A DNA stretch of 64,000 nucleotides. Origin: Flavobacterium pisciphilum. Its GTDB lineage: Bacteria > Bacteroidota > Bacteroidia > Flavobacteriales > Flavobacteriaceae. Of this stretch, positions 44,155-53,021 are shown one piece after another. The DNA lies in NCBI RefSeq assembly GCF_020905345.1, contig NZ_JAJJMO010000001.1, positions 3,038,001 through 3,102,000 on the forward strand. The letters are read 5' to 3'. Position numbers and translations under genes: made by a program. The notes beneath the pieces are model-generated. The model was not told the origin of the DNA. It ran no database searches and was given only the letters and a program-made list of their open reading frames with translations. Numbering within the stretch: the stretch's first letter is position 1; each line of letters starts with the position of its first letter.

Positions 44155-44740
44155 GGATAAAGTAAATGATCAGCATTATATCAATCAAATTCTTTTAGGA
44201 GAAACCAATATGTTTGCCGTATTGGTTGATCGTTATAAAGATATGATTTTTACTTTGGCTATAAAGATGGTGAAAAATAGAGAAATTGCAGAAGAAGTTT
44301 CTCAGGATACTTTTATTAAGATCTTTAATTCTCTAAGTAAGTTTAAAGGAGATTCTAAGTTTTCGACTTGGATTTATAAAATTGCATATAATACATGTTT
44401 AGATTATTTAAAGAAGAGTAAAAAAGAAGAGCATAATGTAGTCATCGATGAACTTAAAGGACATGTAGTTCAAACGACGGTTAATGCTTTAAGTATTTTA
44501 GAAGATCAGGAAAGAAAGCGAGATATTCAGCATTGTTTAAATTTGTTGCCAAGTGAAGAGAGCTTCTTGTTGACACTTTTCTATTTTGAAGATCAAAATT
44601 TAAATGAAATTGGTAAGATCATGGATATTAGTGCTAATAATGTCAAGATAAAGTTATTCCGGAGCAGAAAAAAATTAGCCGTTATTTTAAAAGAACAATT
44701 AGAACCTGAAATATTAGATTATTATGAAAGAGAGCGATGA
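44153..44740 (+). CDS. ECF-type RNA polymerase sigma factor
   Basis: A 195-aa sigma-70 family protein with region 2 (DRYKDMIFTLAIKMVKNREIAEEVSQDTFIKIF, SKFSTWIYKIAYNTCLDYL) and region 4 (LNEIGKIMDISANNVKIKLFRSRKKL). There is no region 1 or 3. Its stop overlaps the start of a membrane protein gene by 17 bp, the usual sigma/anti-sigma coupling. Its stimulus is not visible. Confidence 0.93.
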   Translation: MDKVNDQHYINQILLGETNMFAVLVDRYKDMIFTLAIKMVKNREIAEEVSQDTFIKIFNSLSKFKGDSKFSTWIYKIAYNTCLDYLKKSKKEEHNVVIDELKGHVVQTTVNALSILEDQERKRDIQHCLNLLPSEESFLLTLFYFEDQNLNEIGKIMDISANNVKIKLFRSRKKLAVILKEQLEPEILDYYERER

Positions 44741-45122
44741 ATATTACGAAAATCTAGTTGACAAAGTAATGGCGGAAAGTGGTTTGCAAAAACCTTCTGC
44801 TGATTTTACTTCAAAAATCATGTCACAGGTTTTAGTTATAGAGAAAAATAAAAGTATTGTATATAAGCCATTAATTTCTAAGCCAGTTTGGTTTGTAATT
44901 TTTGGATGTTTAATTGCTTTTATTGGATATGTAGTTTTTGCAGGGAATAAAGCGACTGATTATGATTTGATGAGCACTTTGTATTATTCTAAAATAGATA
45001 ATTTGGTTCCAGTGTTTCAATTTTCAAAAAGTACTTCTTACGCTGTTTTCATTGTAGTTTTAATGCTCTTAATTCAGATACCATTATTGAAGAATTATTA
45101 TGATAAAAGATATAGATTCTAA
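44724..45122 (+). CDS. Membrane protein coupled to the sigma factor (possible anti-sigma factor)
   Basis: A 132-aa protein with a cytoplasmic N-terminus of about 50 residues and two transmembrane helices (about 51-72 and 100-122). No zinc anti-sigma HxxxCxxC motif is present. Overlap with the sigma gene suggests that it controls the sigma factor, but the missing motif means another mechanism or role. Confidence 0.7.
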   Translation: MKESDEYYENLVDKVMAESGLQKPSADFTSKIMSQVLVIEKNKSIVYKPLISKPVWFVIFGCLIAFIGYVVFAGNKATDYDLMSTLYYSKIDNLVPVFQFSKSTSYAVFIVVLMLLIQIPLLKNYYDKRYRF

Positions 45123-45270
45123 GTCGTTATTTTTGAGAATTATTGATTTATTTATTCTTGCAGTTGTAAGAAAATAGTAATTATTTTTTGATTGTAAGCG
45201 TTTGATTTTTAATATGTTTGCCTGTTTTATTTGGTTTTGATTTTTATGAAAATTTTGATACAATGAACCG

Positions 45271-45301
45271 TTGCAACTCTGAAACTTATAAAGTATCTTT
45301 G
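45271..45301 (+). promoter_or_regulatory. Promoter of the PfkB kinase gene
   Basis: TTG at 45271-45273, a 20-bp spacer and TATCTTTG at 45294-45301 match the Bacteroidota sigma consensus well. The start codon is 24 bp downstream. Confidence 0.72.
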
Positions 45302-45324
45302 CACCTTAATTCGAAATTCATAAA

Positions 45325-46248
45325 ATGAATAAATTACTGATTGTCGGAACAGTTGCTTTCGATGCTATTGAAACTCCTTTTGGGAAAACAGATAAAATAT
45401 TAGGTGGTGCAGCGACATATATTGGTTTGTCGGCATCGTTTTTTAACCTACAATCGGCTATTGTTTCTGTAGTTGGAGATGATTTTCCACAAGAACATTT
45501 AGATTTGTTAACGTCAAGAAATATTGATATTTCAGGACTAGAAATTGTAAAAGGAGGGAAAACTTTCTTTTGGAGTGGACGTTACCATAACGACTTAAAT
45601 TCAAGAGATACGTTAGCAACAGAGCTTAATGTATTGGCAGATTTTCAACCTAAAGTCCCACAAAACTTTAAAGATTCAGATGTTGTAATGTTAGGAAACT
45701 TACATCCTTTGGTACAAAGCAGTGTTTTGGATCAAATGGAATCAAAACCAAAATTAGTGGTTTTAGATACAATGAACTTTTGGATGGATTGTGCTTTACC
45801 AGAATTACTAGACGTTATAAAACGTGTTGATGTAATTACAATCAATGATGAAGAGGCAAGACAACTTTCGGGAGAATATTCATTAGTTAAAGCAGCAGCA
45901 AAGATTCATACTCTTGGACCTAAATATGTGGTAATCAAGAAAGGGGAACACGGAGCGTTGTTATTCCATGATAAAGAAGTGTTTTTTGCACCAGCATTGC
46001 CTTTAGAAGATGTCTTTGATCCAACAGGAGCAGGAGATACATTTGCAGGAGGATTTGCAGGGTTTATTACACAGAGTGAAAACATCTCGTATGGGAATAT
46101 GAAGAATGCTGTGATTTATGGATCGAATTTAGCTTCTTTCTGTGTAGAGAAATTTGGAACAGAAAGAATGGTAGCATTGGATAAAAATGAAGTAGTGTCT
46201 AGATTGAAACAATTTAAATCGCTAACTCAGTTTGACATAGAACTATAA
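45325..46248 (+). CDS. PfkB-family carbohydrate/nucleoside kinase
   Basis: A 307-aa ribokinase-fold enzyme: N-terminal GTVAFDAIETP, the GG motif in LGGAATYIGLSA, and the C-terminal DPTGAGDTFAGGFAGF with the catalytic Asp. The substrate cannot be read from sequence; position next to purF may hint at a nucleoside or ribose derivative. A terminator follows. Confidence 0.9.
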   Translation: MNKLLIVGTVAFDAIETPFGKTDKILGGAATYIGLSASFFNLQSAIVSVVGDDFPQEHLDLLTSRNIDISGLEIVKGGKTFFWSGRYHNDLNSRDTLATELNVLADFQPKVPQNFKDSDVVMLGNLHPLVQSSVLDQMESKPKLVVLDTMNFWMDCALPELLDVIKRVDVITINDEEARQLSGEYSLVKAAAKIHTLGPKYVVIKKGEHGALLFHDKEVFFAPALPLEDVFDPTGAGDTFAGGFAGFITQSENISYGNMKNAVIYGSNLASFCVEKFGTERMVALDKNEVVSRLKQFKSLTQFDIEL

Positions 46249-46254
46249 AGAATT

Positions 46255-46280
46255 AAGCCTCGTTCACGGGGCTTTTTTAA
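46255..46280 (+). terminator. Terminator after the PfkB kinase gene
   Basis: AAGCC-CG and CG-GGCTT arms around TTCA (46255-46272), followed by TTTTTT. It precedes the purF start by 62 bp; purF has a CAA-rich leader. Confidence 0.75.
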
Positions 46281-46341
46281 TTTTGTTATTACAAAGAATA
46301 GTACAAACTACAACAACAACAACAACACAAACACAAATACA

Positions 46342-48240
46342 ATGAGCGACGCTTTAAAACACGAATGTGGTATAGCTTTGGTTAGACTTCTTAAACCGCT
46401 TGAATATTACAAAGAAAAATACGGAACTGCTTTTTATGGGATAGAGAAAATGTATCTTATGATGGAGAAGCAGCATAACCGTGGACAAGATGGGGCTGGT
46501 TTTGCAAGCATCAAATTAGATGTAGAGCCAGGACAACGATACATAAGTAGAGTTCGTTCAAACCATTCACAACCAATACGAGATGTTTTTGCTCAAATTA
46601 ATGATCGTATAAATGAAGAGATGGCTGCACATCCTGAGTATGCAGGTAACGTGGCACTTCAGAAAGAAAATATTCCATATATAGGAGAGTTGTTTTTAGG
46701 ACACGTTCGTTATGGAACTTTCGGTAAAAATAGTATAGAAAGTGTACATCCTTTTTTACGTCAAAGTAACTGGATGCACCGCAATCTTATTTTGGCAGGT
46801 AACTTTAACATGACTAATGTTAAAGAGCTTTTTGAAAACTTAGTTGAGCTTGGACAGCATCCTAAAGAAATGGCGGATACTGTTACAGTTATGGAAAAAA
46901 TAGGTCACTTTCTTGATAAAGAAGTGATGGCATTATATCAGGATTGTAAAGAAGAAGGGTATTCAAAAAGAGAAGCTTCGCCAGTAATTGCAGACCGATT
47001 GGATATTGGAAAAATATTAATGCGTTCGGCTAAAAACTTAGATGGCGGATATGCAATGGCTGGTTTATTAGGTCATGGTGATGCATTTGTTTTTAGAGAT
47101 CCAGCAGGGATTCGTCCTGCTTATTTTTATCAAGATGATGAAGTTGTAGTTGTAGCATCAGAAAGACCAGTTATTCAAACGGTATTTAATGTACCATTTG
47201 AAAGTGTTCAGGAAATTGAGCCAGGAAATGCATTAATCATCAAGAAAAGTGGTAAAGTTTCGATGGAAGAAATTTTAACACCAACAGTTAAAAAAGCATG
47301 TTCGTTTGAAAGAATCTATTTTTCAAGAGGTAGTGATGCAGAAATATATCAAGAACGTAAAAACTTAGGTAGATTGATTTTACCAGCAGTTTTAAATGCA
47401 ATTGATAGTGATACAGACAATACTGTTTTCTCATATATTCCAAACACAGCCGAAACATCTTTTTATGGTTTAGTAGAAGCTGCACAAGATTTCTTGAATC
47501 AGAGAAAAAACAATTATATAATAGCAAACAGAAATACACTTACTGCAGATACATTGCAAGAATTACTTGCTGTAAAAATCCGTACAGAGAAAGTAGCTAT
47601 TAAAGATGCAAAATTAAGAACCTTTATTACGGAAGATAGCAGTCGTGATGGTTTAGTTGCTCACGTATATGATGTAACATACGGAGTTATAAAACCAACT
47701 GATAATTTGGTGATTATTGACGACAGTATTGTTCGTGGTACTACACTTAAAATGAGCATCATAAAAATGATGGATCGTTTAAATCCAAAACGTATTGTAA
47801 TTGTATCATCGGCACCACAAATTCGTTTCCCAGATTGTTACGGAATCGATATGGCTAAGCTGGAAGGTTTGGTTGCTTTTAGAGCTGCTTTAGAATTACT
47901 AAAAGAACGTAATTTGTATCATATAGTAGATGAGGTGTATGCGAAGTGTAAGGCACAAGAGAACTATTTAGATAAAGATGTTGTGAATTATGTTACTGCA
48001 ATTTATGCACCATTTGAACCACAAGAGGTTTCAGATAAAATTGCAGAAATGTTAAGTTCACCAGAGATAAATGCCGAAGTAAAAATCATTTTCCAAACAG
48101 TAGAAGATTTGCATATAGCATGTCCTAAAAATCTTGGAGATTGGTATTTTACAGGGGATTACCCTACACCAGGAGGAAATAGAGTAGTGAACCGTGCTTT
48201 TATGAATTTTTACGAAGGAAAAGACGCTAGAGCGTATTAA
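46342..48240 (+). CDS. purF: Amidophosphoribosyltransferase, long Bacteroidota form
   Basis: A 632-aa class II glutamine amidotransferase. The catalytic Cys is residue 9 (HECGIALVR), so a short propeptide must be cleaved, as in Bacillus PurF. QHNRGQDGAGF and RYGTFG belong to the glutaminase; the PRPP loop is VIIDDSIVRGTTL. It makes phosphoribosylamine, the first committed step of purine synthesis. It is about 130 residues longer than E. coli PurF, with inserts in both domains, as in other Bacteroidota. Confidence 0.93.
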   Translation: MSDALKHECGIALVRLLKPLEYYKEKYGTAFYGIEKMYLMMEKQHNRGQDGAGFASIKLDVEPGQRYISRVRSNHSQPIRDVFAQINDRINEEMAAHPEYAGNVALQKENIPYIGELFLGHVRYGTFGKNSIESVHPFLRQSNWMHRNLILAGNFNMTNVKELFENLVELGQHPKEMADTVTVMEKIGHFLDKEVMALYQDCKEEGYSKREASPVIADRLDIGKILMRSAKNLDGGYAMAGLLGHGDAFVFRDPAGIRPAYFYQDDEVVVVASERPVIQTVFNVPFESVQEIEPGNALIIKKSGKVSMEEILTPTVKKACSFERIYFSRGSDAEIYQERKNLGRLILPAVLNAIDSDTDNTVFSYIPNTAETSFYGLVEAAQDFLNQRKNNYIIANRNTLTADTLQELLAVKIRTEKVAIKDAKLRTFITEDSSRDGLVAHVYDVTYGVIKPTDNLVIIDDSIVRGTTLKMSIIKMMDRLNPKRIVIVSSAPQIRFPDCYGIDMAKLEGLVAFRAALELLKERNLYHIVDEVYAKCKAQENYLDKDVVNYVTAIYAPFEPQEVSDKIAEMLSSPEINAEVKIIFQTVEDLHIACPKNLGDWYFTGDYPTPGGNRVVNRAFMNFYEGKDARAY

Positions 48241-48300
48241 AACATAACAAAAGGTTAAAATGTGCATTTCATCGGTTTTTTTTGCCGTTTATCCTAATTG

Positions 48301-48332
48301 TTTGGAAGAAATGCACTGCTAACATACTTTTG
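48301..48332 (+). promoter_or_regulatory. Promoter of small RNA 1
   Basis: TTTG at 48301-48304, a 20-bp spacer and TACTTTTG at 48325-48332, directly upstream of the first repeat copy. Confidence 0.7.
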
Positions 48333-48335
48333 AAG

Positions 48336-48407
48336 TACCATAACATTAGTAGGTTAAGTTTATGGTAGATTTGGGGCAAAAAGGGTGGAAGCAATTCCAC
48401 CTTTTTT
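48336..48407 (+). ncRNA. Small RNA 1 of a tandem pair (about 70 nt)
   Basis: A 5' hairpin TACCATAA/TTATGGTA (48336-48343 with 48360-48367, 16-nt loop) is followed by a single-stranded GATTTGGGGC and an intrinsic terminator: GGTGGAA, GCAA tetraloop, TTCCACC and six T (48384-48407). It has its own promoter. It is nearly identical to copy 2, 201 bp downstream. No peptide is encoded. Class unknown to me. Confidence 0.75.
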
Positions 48408-48502
48408 ATTGGAATAAAGTCAAGGATAATGACTTTAAAAAAAGGCTCAGAGTTATAAAAAAAGGCTAATAAACGTTTTTTTTTGTAGTTCAACAGAAAA
48501 AA

Positions 48503-48533
48503 TTGGTAGAGTTACAATGTCAGCATACATTTG
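48503..48533 (+). promoter_or_regulatory. Promoter of small RNA 2
   Basis: TTG at 48503-48505, a 20-bp spacer and TACATTTG at 48526-48533. The spacing is the same as for copy 1 although the spacer sequence differs. Confidence 0.7.
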
Positions 48534-48536
48534 AAG

Positions 48537-48608
48537 TACCATAACATTAGTAGGTTAAGTTTATGGTAGATTTGGGGCAAAAAAGGTGAAAGAGATTTCA
48601 CCTTTTTT
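48537..48608 (+). ncRNA. Small RNA 2 of a tandem pair (about 70 nt)
   Basis: The same layout as copy 1: hairpin TACCATAA/TTATGGTA, GATTTGGGGC, terminator GGTGAAA-GAGA-TTTCACC with six T. Relative to copy 1, a G-C pair has become A-U in the terminator stem and the loop has changed from GCAA to GAGA, both GNRA. This indicates selection on RNA structure. Confidence 0.75.
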
Positions 48609-48640
48609 ATTGGAGTAAAACGAAAAGATCAAGCAATAAA

Positions 48641-48677
48641 AAAACCCGATTAATTCATCATGAATTAATCGGGTTTT
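48641..48677. terminator. Long bidirectional terminator before sodA
   Basis: A 17-bp perfect stem (AAAACCCGATTAATTCA at 48641-48657 with 48661-48677) and a 3-nt loop. It serves sodA on the minus strand. Confidence 0.9.
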
Positions 48678-48695
48678 TTATGTTTTATTTAAAGA

Positions 48696-49304
48696 CTATT
48701 TGTCTAAAGCATATCTTCTTGAAACTTCAGTCCAGTTAATTACATTGAAAAAAGCTTCGATATAATCAGGTCTTCTGTTTTGGTAGTTTAAATAGTAAGC
48801 ATGCTCCCAAACATCCATTCCTAAGATAGGAGTTCCTTCGCAACCAACTTCTGGCATTAATGGATTATCTTGGTTTGGTGTTCCGCAAACATCTAATTTC
48901 CCGCCTTTAAGTACACATAACCAAGCCCATCCAGAACCAAATTGAGTTGCACCAGCTTTAGCAAACTTAGCTTTGAACTCTTCAAAAGTTCCAAAAGAAG
49001 CCTCGATAGCTGCTAATAAATCTCCTGTTGGTAATCCGCCGCCGTTTGGAGACATTACAGTCCAGAATAAGTTGTGGTTGTAATATCCACCACCGTTATT
49101 ACGAACTGCAACATTTTTTTTATCTAAATTGATTAAGATGTTTTCTATCGTTTTTCCTTCTAAATCTGTACCTGCAATTGCTGCATTTAGATTTGTAGTA
49201 TATGCATTATGATGTTTTGTGTGGTGGATTTCCATTGTACGAGCATCAATATGTGGTTCTAATGCGTCGTATGCATAAGGTAATTGTGGTAATTCGAAAG
49301 CCAT
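48696..49304 (-). CDS. sodA: Superoxide dismutase (Fe/Mn family)
   Basis: A 202-aa enzyme with metal ligands in [13 protein letters not shown] (His27-type), the later NHNLFW, and [15 protein letters not shown] near residue 165. It lacks a signal peptide and so acts in the cytoplasm. Sequence alone does not settle iron or manganese. It is monocistronic, with a -7 box upstream and a strong terminator. Confidence 0.95.
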   Translation of the reverse strand: MAFELPQLPYAYDALEPHIDARTMEIHHTKHHNAYTTNLNAAIAGTDLEGKTIENILINLDKKNVAVRNNGGGYYNHNLFWTVMSPNGGGLPTGDLLAAIEASFGTFEEFKAKFAKAGATQFGSGWAWLCVLKGGKLDVCGTPNQDNPLMPEVGCEGTPILGMDVWEHAYYLNYQNRRPDYIEAFFNVINWTEVSRRYALDK

Positions 49305-49341
49305 AATATTATTGTTTTATGATTTATAATTAAATTTAATC

Positions 49342-49349
49342 CAAATTTA
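49342..49349 (-). promoter_or_regulatory. Candidate sodA promoter -7 box
   Basis: TAAATTTG on the minus strand, 38 bp upstream of the sodA ATG. Confidence 0.45.
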
Positions 49350-49444
49350 TACATTTAACTTTGGAATAGAAAATACTATTTGACTATAATCAAATTAAAT
49401 TAATTGATGATTTGATTTCTCAGCACTTATATTTAAAGGATTTC

Positions 49445-50083
49445 TTACTTCCCGTTATAAGTTGTCATTGTATTTTCGAGTCCTGCAGTTCCAAATGATT
49501 TGATGATTTCTGAGGCTATTTCTAAGCGTTCAGGTAATTTTGCTTTTTCGGTTTCATCCCATTCACCTAACACATAATCGACCTGTTGTCCTTTTTTGAA
49601 TTCATCACTGATTCCAAATCTAAAACGGGTATATTGTTGTGTATTTAAAACTAAGTTAATGTTTTTAAGACCGTTATGACCTCCATCGCTTCCTTTTGGT
49701 TTAATGCGGATTGTTCCAAACGAGAGGTTAAGGTCATCAGTAATTACCAAGATATTTTCTAACGGAATATTTTCCTTGTCCATCCAGTACTTTACTGCCT
49801 TTCCGCTCAGGTTCATGTAGGTGTTTGGCTTTAAAAGTAAAAACGTTCTCCCTTTAAATTTGTATTCGGCAAGAGAGCCAAGTTTTACAGTTTCAAAAGA
49901 GATGTTTTCTTTTCGTGCAAAAAAGTCAAGTATTTTAAAACCAATATTATGTCGGGTGTTAACGTACTCAGCTCCAATATTACCTAATCCTACGATTAAA
50001 AATTTCTTCATATAATCTGTTTTCTCTTCTGATTCCACTTCTGTTTTTGTTGATGAAAACAGGTTTTTTATCCATTTTATCAT
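49445..50083 (-). CDS. pth: Peptidyl-tRNA hydrolase
   Basis: A 212-aa enzyme with the catalytic His in NTRHNIGFKILD, Asn in PNTYMNLSG and Asp in ITDDLNLSFG. It recycles tRNA from peptidyl-tRNA. The domain proper begins at MKKFLIVGLGN (ATG at 50011); the 24-residue extension starting MIKWIKNLFSS is kept because, as I recall it, Flavobacterium homologues carry a similar one. Start is therefore somewhat uncertain. Confidence 0.93.
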   Translation of the reverse strand: MIKWIKNLFSSTKTEVESEEKTDYMKKFLIVGLGNIGAEYVNTRHNIGFKILDFFARKENISFETVKLGSLAEYKFKGRTFLLLKPNTYMNLSGKAVKYWMDKENIPLENILVITDDLNLSFGTIRIKPKGSDGGHNGLKNINLVLNTQQYTRFRFGISDEFKKGQQVDYVLGEWDETEKAKLPERLEIASEIIKSFGTAGLENTMTTYNGK

Positions 50084-50509
50084 ATTACAAAAATAAGGTT
50101 AATTAGAGAATTTGGCAATGAGATAACTATAAAATATGACAATTAGGGAAGTTTAGCTAATCATAAAGAGTGCAAGGTTTTACAGAAAGGTGGTAAGGAA
50201 TGCGGAATCATATACTGATTTTGCAGATTTGATTCTCATTTTTAATCACACAATATTGTCATTTCGACGAAGGAGAAATCGCATCCAATATTCCGAGTCT
50301 GTGTTTAATTTCTTTGGTCATTTTAGCAAAGCTATCGAGGAACTTTTATTAAGCTTATGAGAATTAAAAGTTGTATTTAGTCCTGTCCCGATTGTTATCG
50401 GGAGTAGTGGTGTCCTTTTATTTTCTTTTTAAAATAAAAAATAAAGCAAATAGCAGGATGTTATGTGTTTTGAAAACATAAAGGTGCTGCTCCCAAAAAA
50501 TAAAGAGCA
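50084..50509. repeat. Repeat-rich, structured spacer between pth and rplY
   Basis: No gene is supported. At 50258-50280 lies a motif beginning GTCATTTCGACGAAGG, the kind of short palindromic element scattered in Bacteroidota genomes. At 50386-50403 TCCCGAT/ATCGGGA forms a hairpin. TTTTATTTT/AAAATAAAA (50416-50439) and an outer GGGAG.AG/CTGCTCCC pair enclose further symmetry up to about 50493. Looks like one or two non-autonomous repeat elements. Confidence 0.6.
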
Positions 50510-50540
50510 AAAAAAAACACCAGTTTTGCAACTGATGTTT
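50510..50540 (-). terminator. Terminator of rplY
   Basis: On the minus strand ACATCAGTT pairs with AACTGGTGT (one G-U pair) around TGCA-rich loop bases and is followed by a run of T; 24 bp after the rplY stop. Confidence 0.75.
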
Positions 50541-50561
50541 TTTGTAATTGTTTGAAAAAAA

Positions 50562-51176
50562 TTATTTTTTCTTTCCTTTTGCAGGAGTAGCTTTTGCAGC
50601 TTTTGCAGCTTCTTGAGCAGCTTTCATAGCAGCACGAGAAATTCTTACTTGAGCAACAACAGTGTTGTCCGGGTGCATAATTTTGTATTCTGGAGAACCA
50701 ACTTTAGTAACGTATAGTTTGTTACCCATTTCAAGTGGAGTAATGTCAGCTTCAACAAAATCAGGAAGATCTTTAGGTAAAGCTTTAACTTTTAATTTAC
50801 GTGTGTTTAAACGTAAAACACCACCTGCAAGAACACCTTTAGATGTACCAGTTACTTTTACTGGAACTTCCATAGTGATTTCTTTGTCTTCAAATAATTG
50901 AAAGAAATCAATGTGTAAAATTTTGTCTGATACTGGGTGTACTTGGATATCTTGCAAAATTGCATTGAATGATTTTCCTTTTCCAAGCTCAATCACAACT
51001 GTGTGTGCGTTTGGAGTGTAAACCAAGTTTTTGAACGCTGCAGCGTCTGCTGAGAAGTGTACTGCTTGATTTCCTCCGTATAACACGCAAGGAACCGCTC
51101 CAGCATTACGTAAGGCTTTAGTTGACACTTTTCCCACGCTTTCTCTTTCTGATCCTTTAATTGTAATCGATTTCAT
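50562..51176 (-). CDS. rplY: 50S ribosomal protein L25 (Ctc form)
   Basis: A 204-aa L25/Ctc protein: an N-terminal 5S rRNA-binding domain ([22 protein letters not shown] strands) and the C-terminal TL5 beta domain, with a Lys/Ala-rich tail. Its order with prs upstream and pth downstream on the same strand is conserved in many bacteria and suggests a shared operon. Confidence 0.94.
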   Translation of the reverse strand: MKSITIKGSERESVGKVSTKALRNAGAVPCVLYGGNQAVHFSADAAAFKNLVYTPNAHTVVIELGKGKSFNAILQDIQVHPVSDKILHIDFFQLFEDKEITMEVPVKVTGTSKGVLAGGVLRLNTRKLKVKALPKDLPDFVEADITPLEMGNKLYVTKVGSPEYKIMHPDNTVVAQVRISRAAMKAAQEAAKAAKATPAKGKKK

Positions 51177-51290
51177 TGTAAAAATTATATAGTTATTAAA
51201 ATATACTTGTTTGTAGCTTTAAGCACCAGGCTTTCCGCTTTTTTAAAATGTGAACAATGCTTGTGACTTATTGTCTAAAGCTTTTTGTTT

Positions 51291-52232
51291 TTACATAATA
51301 AATTTTCCACTAATGGAATTGTTGTGGTGCACCATGTGCATAACTTCAGCAAAAAGAGGAGCACAACTCAACACTCTTATTTTCTTTGATTCCTTTTTTA
51401 ATGGGATTGAATCAGTTACGATCAATTCACTTAATTTAGAATTCTCTATTTTCTCATAGGCATCGCCAGATAGAATAGCATGTGTACAAATAGCTCTAAC
51501 ACTCAATGCTCCTTTTTCGATCATTAAATCGGCTGCTTTCGCTAATGTACCACCGGTATCGATCATATCGTCTACCAATATTACGTTTCTGCCTTTTACT
51601 TCACCAATTAATTCCATGGTGTCGATAACATTGGCAACTTTTCTTTGTTTGTAACAAATCACTACATCCGATTCTAAAAACTTAGAATACGCATAAGCTC
51701 TTTTTGAACCTCCCATATCTGGAGAAGCGATTGTTAAATTTTCCAAACCTAAACTTTCTACATATGGTAAAAAGATTGTCGAGGCAAAAAGATGATCTAC
51801 TGGTTTTTCAAAGAATCCTTGAATTTGATCTGCATGCAAATCCATTGTCATAATTCTTGTTGCTCCCGCAGCATCTAATAGATTGGCTACTAATTTAGCT
51901 CCAATCGGTACTCTTGGTTTGTCTTTTCTATCTTGTCTTGCCCAACCAAAATAAGGCACTACTGCTGTAATATGTCTGGCTGATGCACGTTTTGCGGCAT
52001 CAATCATAAGTAACAATTCCATCAAATTATCTGCTGTTGGAAAAGTTGAACAAACAATAAATACACGTAGCCCTCTGATAGACTCTTCATACGATGGCTG
52101 AAATTCGCCATCACTATAAGTTGACATTGTAACCTTACCTAACGGTATTCCGTATTGCGCTGCAATTTTTTCAGCAAGGTAAACACTTTTTGAACACGCA
52201 AAAATTTTAGCTTCTGGTTCTTGGTGCGACAT
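51291..52232 (-). CDS. prs: Ribose-phosphate pyrophosphokinase
   Basis: A 313-aa PRPP synthetase from the ATG at 52232 (MSHQEPEAKIFACSKS), preferred over an upstream ATG because it matches the usual N-terminus. Motifs: the ATP-binding region FGWARQDRKDKPR, the divalent cation site DLHADQIQGFF and the PRPP loop VILVDDMIDTGGTL. It makes PRPP for purine, pyrimidine, His and Trp synthesis. Confidence 0.96.
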   Translation of the reverse strand: MSHQEPEAKIFACSKSVYLAEKIAAQYGIPLGKVTMSTYSDGEFQPSYEESIRGLRVFIVCSTFPTADNLMELLLMIDAAKRASARHITAVVPYFGWARQDRKDKPRVPIGAKLVANLLDAAGATRIMTMDLHADQIQGFFEKPVDHLFASTIFLPYVESLGLENLTIASPDMGGSKRAYAYSKFLESDVVICYKQRKVANVIDTMELIGEVKGRNVILVDDMIDTGGTLAKAADLMIEKGALSVRAICTHAILSGDAYEKIENSKLSELIVTDSIPLKKESKKIRVLSCAPLFAEVMHMVHHNNSISGKFIM

Positions 52233-52357
52233 TATAATTTGTTGTTTTGTAGTTAGTTGTGTGTGCGTCGTTTTAACGAGGTGCAAATTTATGAAATTTA
52301 TTGAACACTGAAAGGAAAATTTTAAGTATTTTTATTAGAAAATGTAAAATTATTTTT

Positions 52358-52365
52358 TACATTTG
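52358..52365 (+). promoter_or_regulatory. Candidate promoter -7 box for tRNA-Leu
   Basis: TACATTTG followed by GCACC, the same wording as at the PfkB promoter; about 110 bp upstream of the tRNA. Confidence 0.5.
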
Positions 52366-52474
52366 CACCGTGTTAAAGGAATAAGCACAGTTATGACATC
52401 ATAATTACTTATTCTATTGCGTTAAAATAATCAATTTTTATTCTATAAAGAAAGGTTATTTTTTCGTCTGCTAA

Positions 52475-52554
52475 GCCCGGATGGCGGAATTGGTAGACGC
52501 GCTGGTCTCAAACACCTGTGGGAAACCGTGCCGGTTCGACTCCGGCTCCGGGTA
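52475..52554 (+). tRNA. tRNA-Leu (anticodon CAA)
   Basis: A class II tRNA: acceptor GCCCGGA/TCCGGGT (G1-U72 wobble), D arm with GGTAGACGC, anticodon loop CTCAAAC (CAA reading UUG), short variable stem TGG-GAAA-CCG, T arm GCCGG-TTCGACT-CCGGC, discriminator A. CCA is not encoded. The anticodon stem CTGGT/ACCTG has a T-T mismatch at its second pair. Confidence 0.95.
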
Positions 52555-52555
52555 C

Positions 52556-52585
52556 AAAAACCTCTTCGAAAGAAGAGGTTTTTTT
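52556..52585 (+). terminator. Terminator of tRNA-Leu
   Basis: AAAAACCTCTTC, GAAA loop, GAAGAGGTTTTTTT, directly after the tRNA. Confidence 0.92.
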
Positions 52586-52693
52586 GGTTTTATATAGTTT
52601 TGAAAACCTTTTTAGCTCTCTATCTCGCTTATTTTAATAGCATTAATCTAAATCGGGTGTGCCAATAATAGGAACAGTTAATTTATAGAATAT

Positions 52694-52732
52694 AAAAAGA
52701 CCACTTAATCTTTACGAATAAGTGGACTTTTT
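52694..52732. terminator. Hairpin terminator downstream of the RhuM region
   Basis: CCACTTA (52701-52707) pairs with TAAGTGG (52719-52725), extended by AAAAAG/CTTTTT past one mismatch; T-runs both ways. Confidence 0.7.
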
Positions 52733-52770
52733 ATGTTTTGTAATGTGTTTTTGCTTTTAGTATGATGTTC

Positions 52771-53004
52771 TTATTCAATAAACTTAATGCCTGTTGTTTT
52801 GGAATACATTACAAGTAAGTCGTAATTAAGCAGTATTCTTTTAAATTTTGGATTGGTTATTTTGATTTTTCCTTTTCTTATTGCAGTTTGTATTTCGACT
52901 AAATCAAATAAACCCCATTCTTCACCCTTTAGTTGGTCACAGAAAATACTGAGACCCTTTAGATCATTTGATTCATTTATATTATAAGGCTGTATTGCTT
53001 TTCT
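52771..53004 (-). pseudogene. Open frame without ATG after the RhuM gene (gene remnant)
   Basis: 78 codons lie open between a stop at 53005 and TAA at 52771. The translation has coding character (GLSIFCDQLKGEEWGLFDLV, then basic) but no start codon near its beginning. It starts just after the RhuM stop on the same strand. It may be the 3' remnant of a lost gene, or a real small gene with a non-ATG start. Confidence 0.4.
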
Positions 53005-53021
53005 TTACAAGACTTTTTTTA

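Noticed and set aside
46310..46341. CAA repeats before purF as a phase-variation tract
   Set aside because: Only about five units, imperfect, in the untranslated leader; a plain unstructured leader is more likely.
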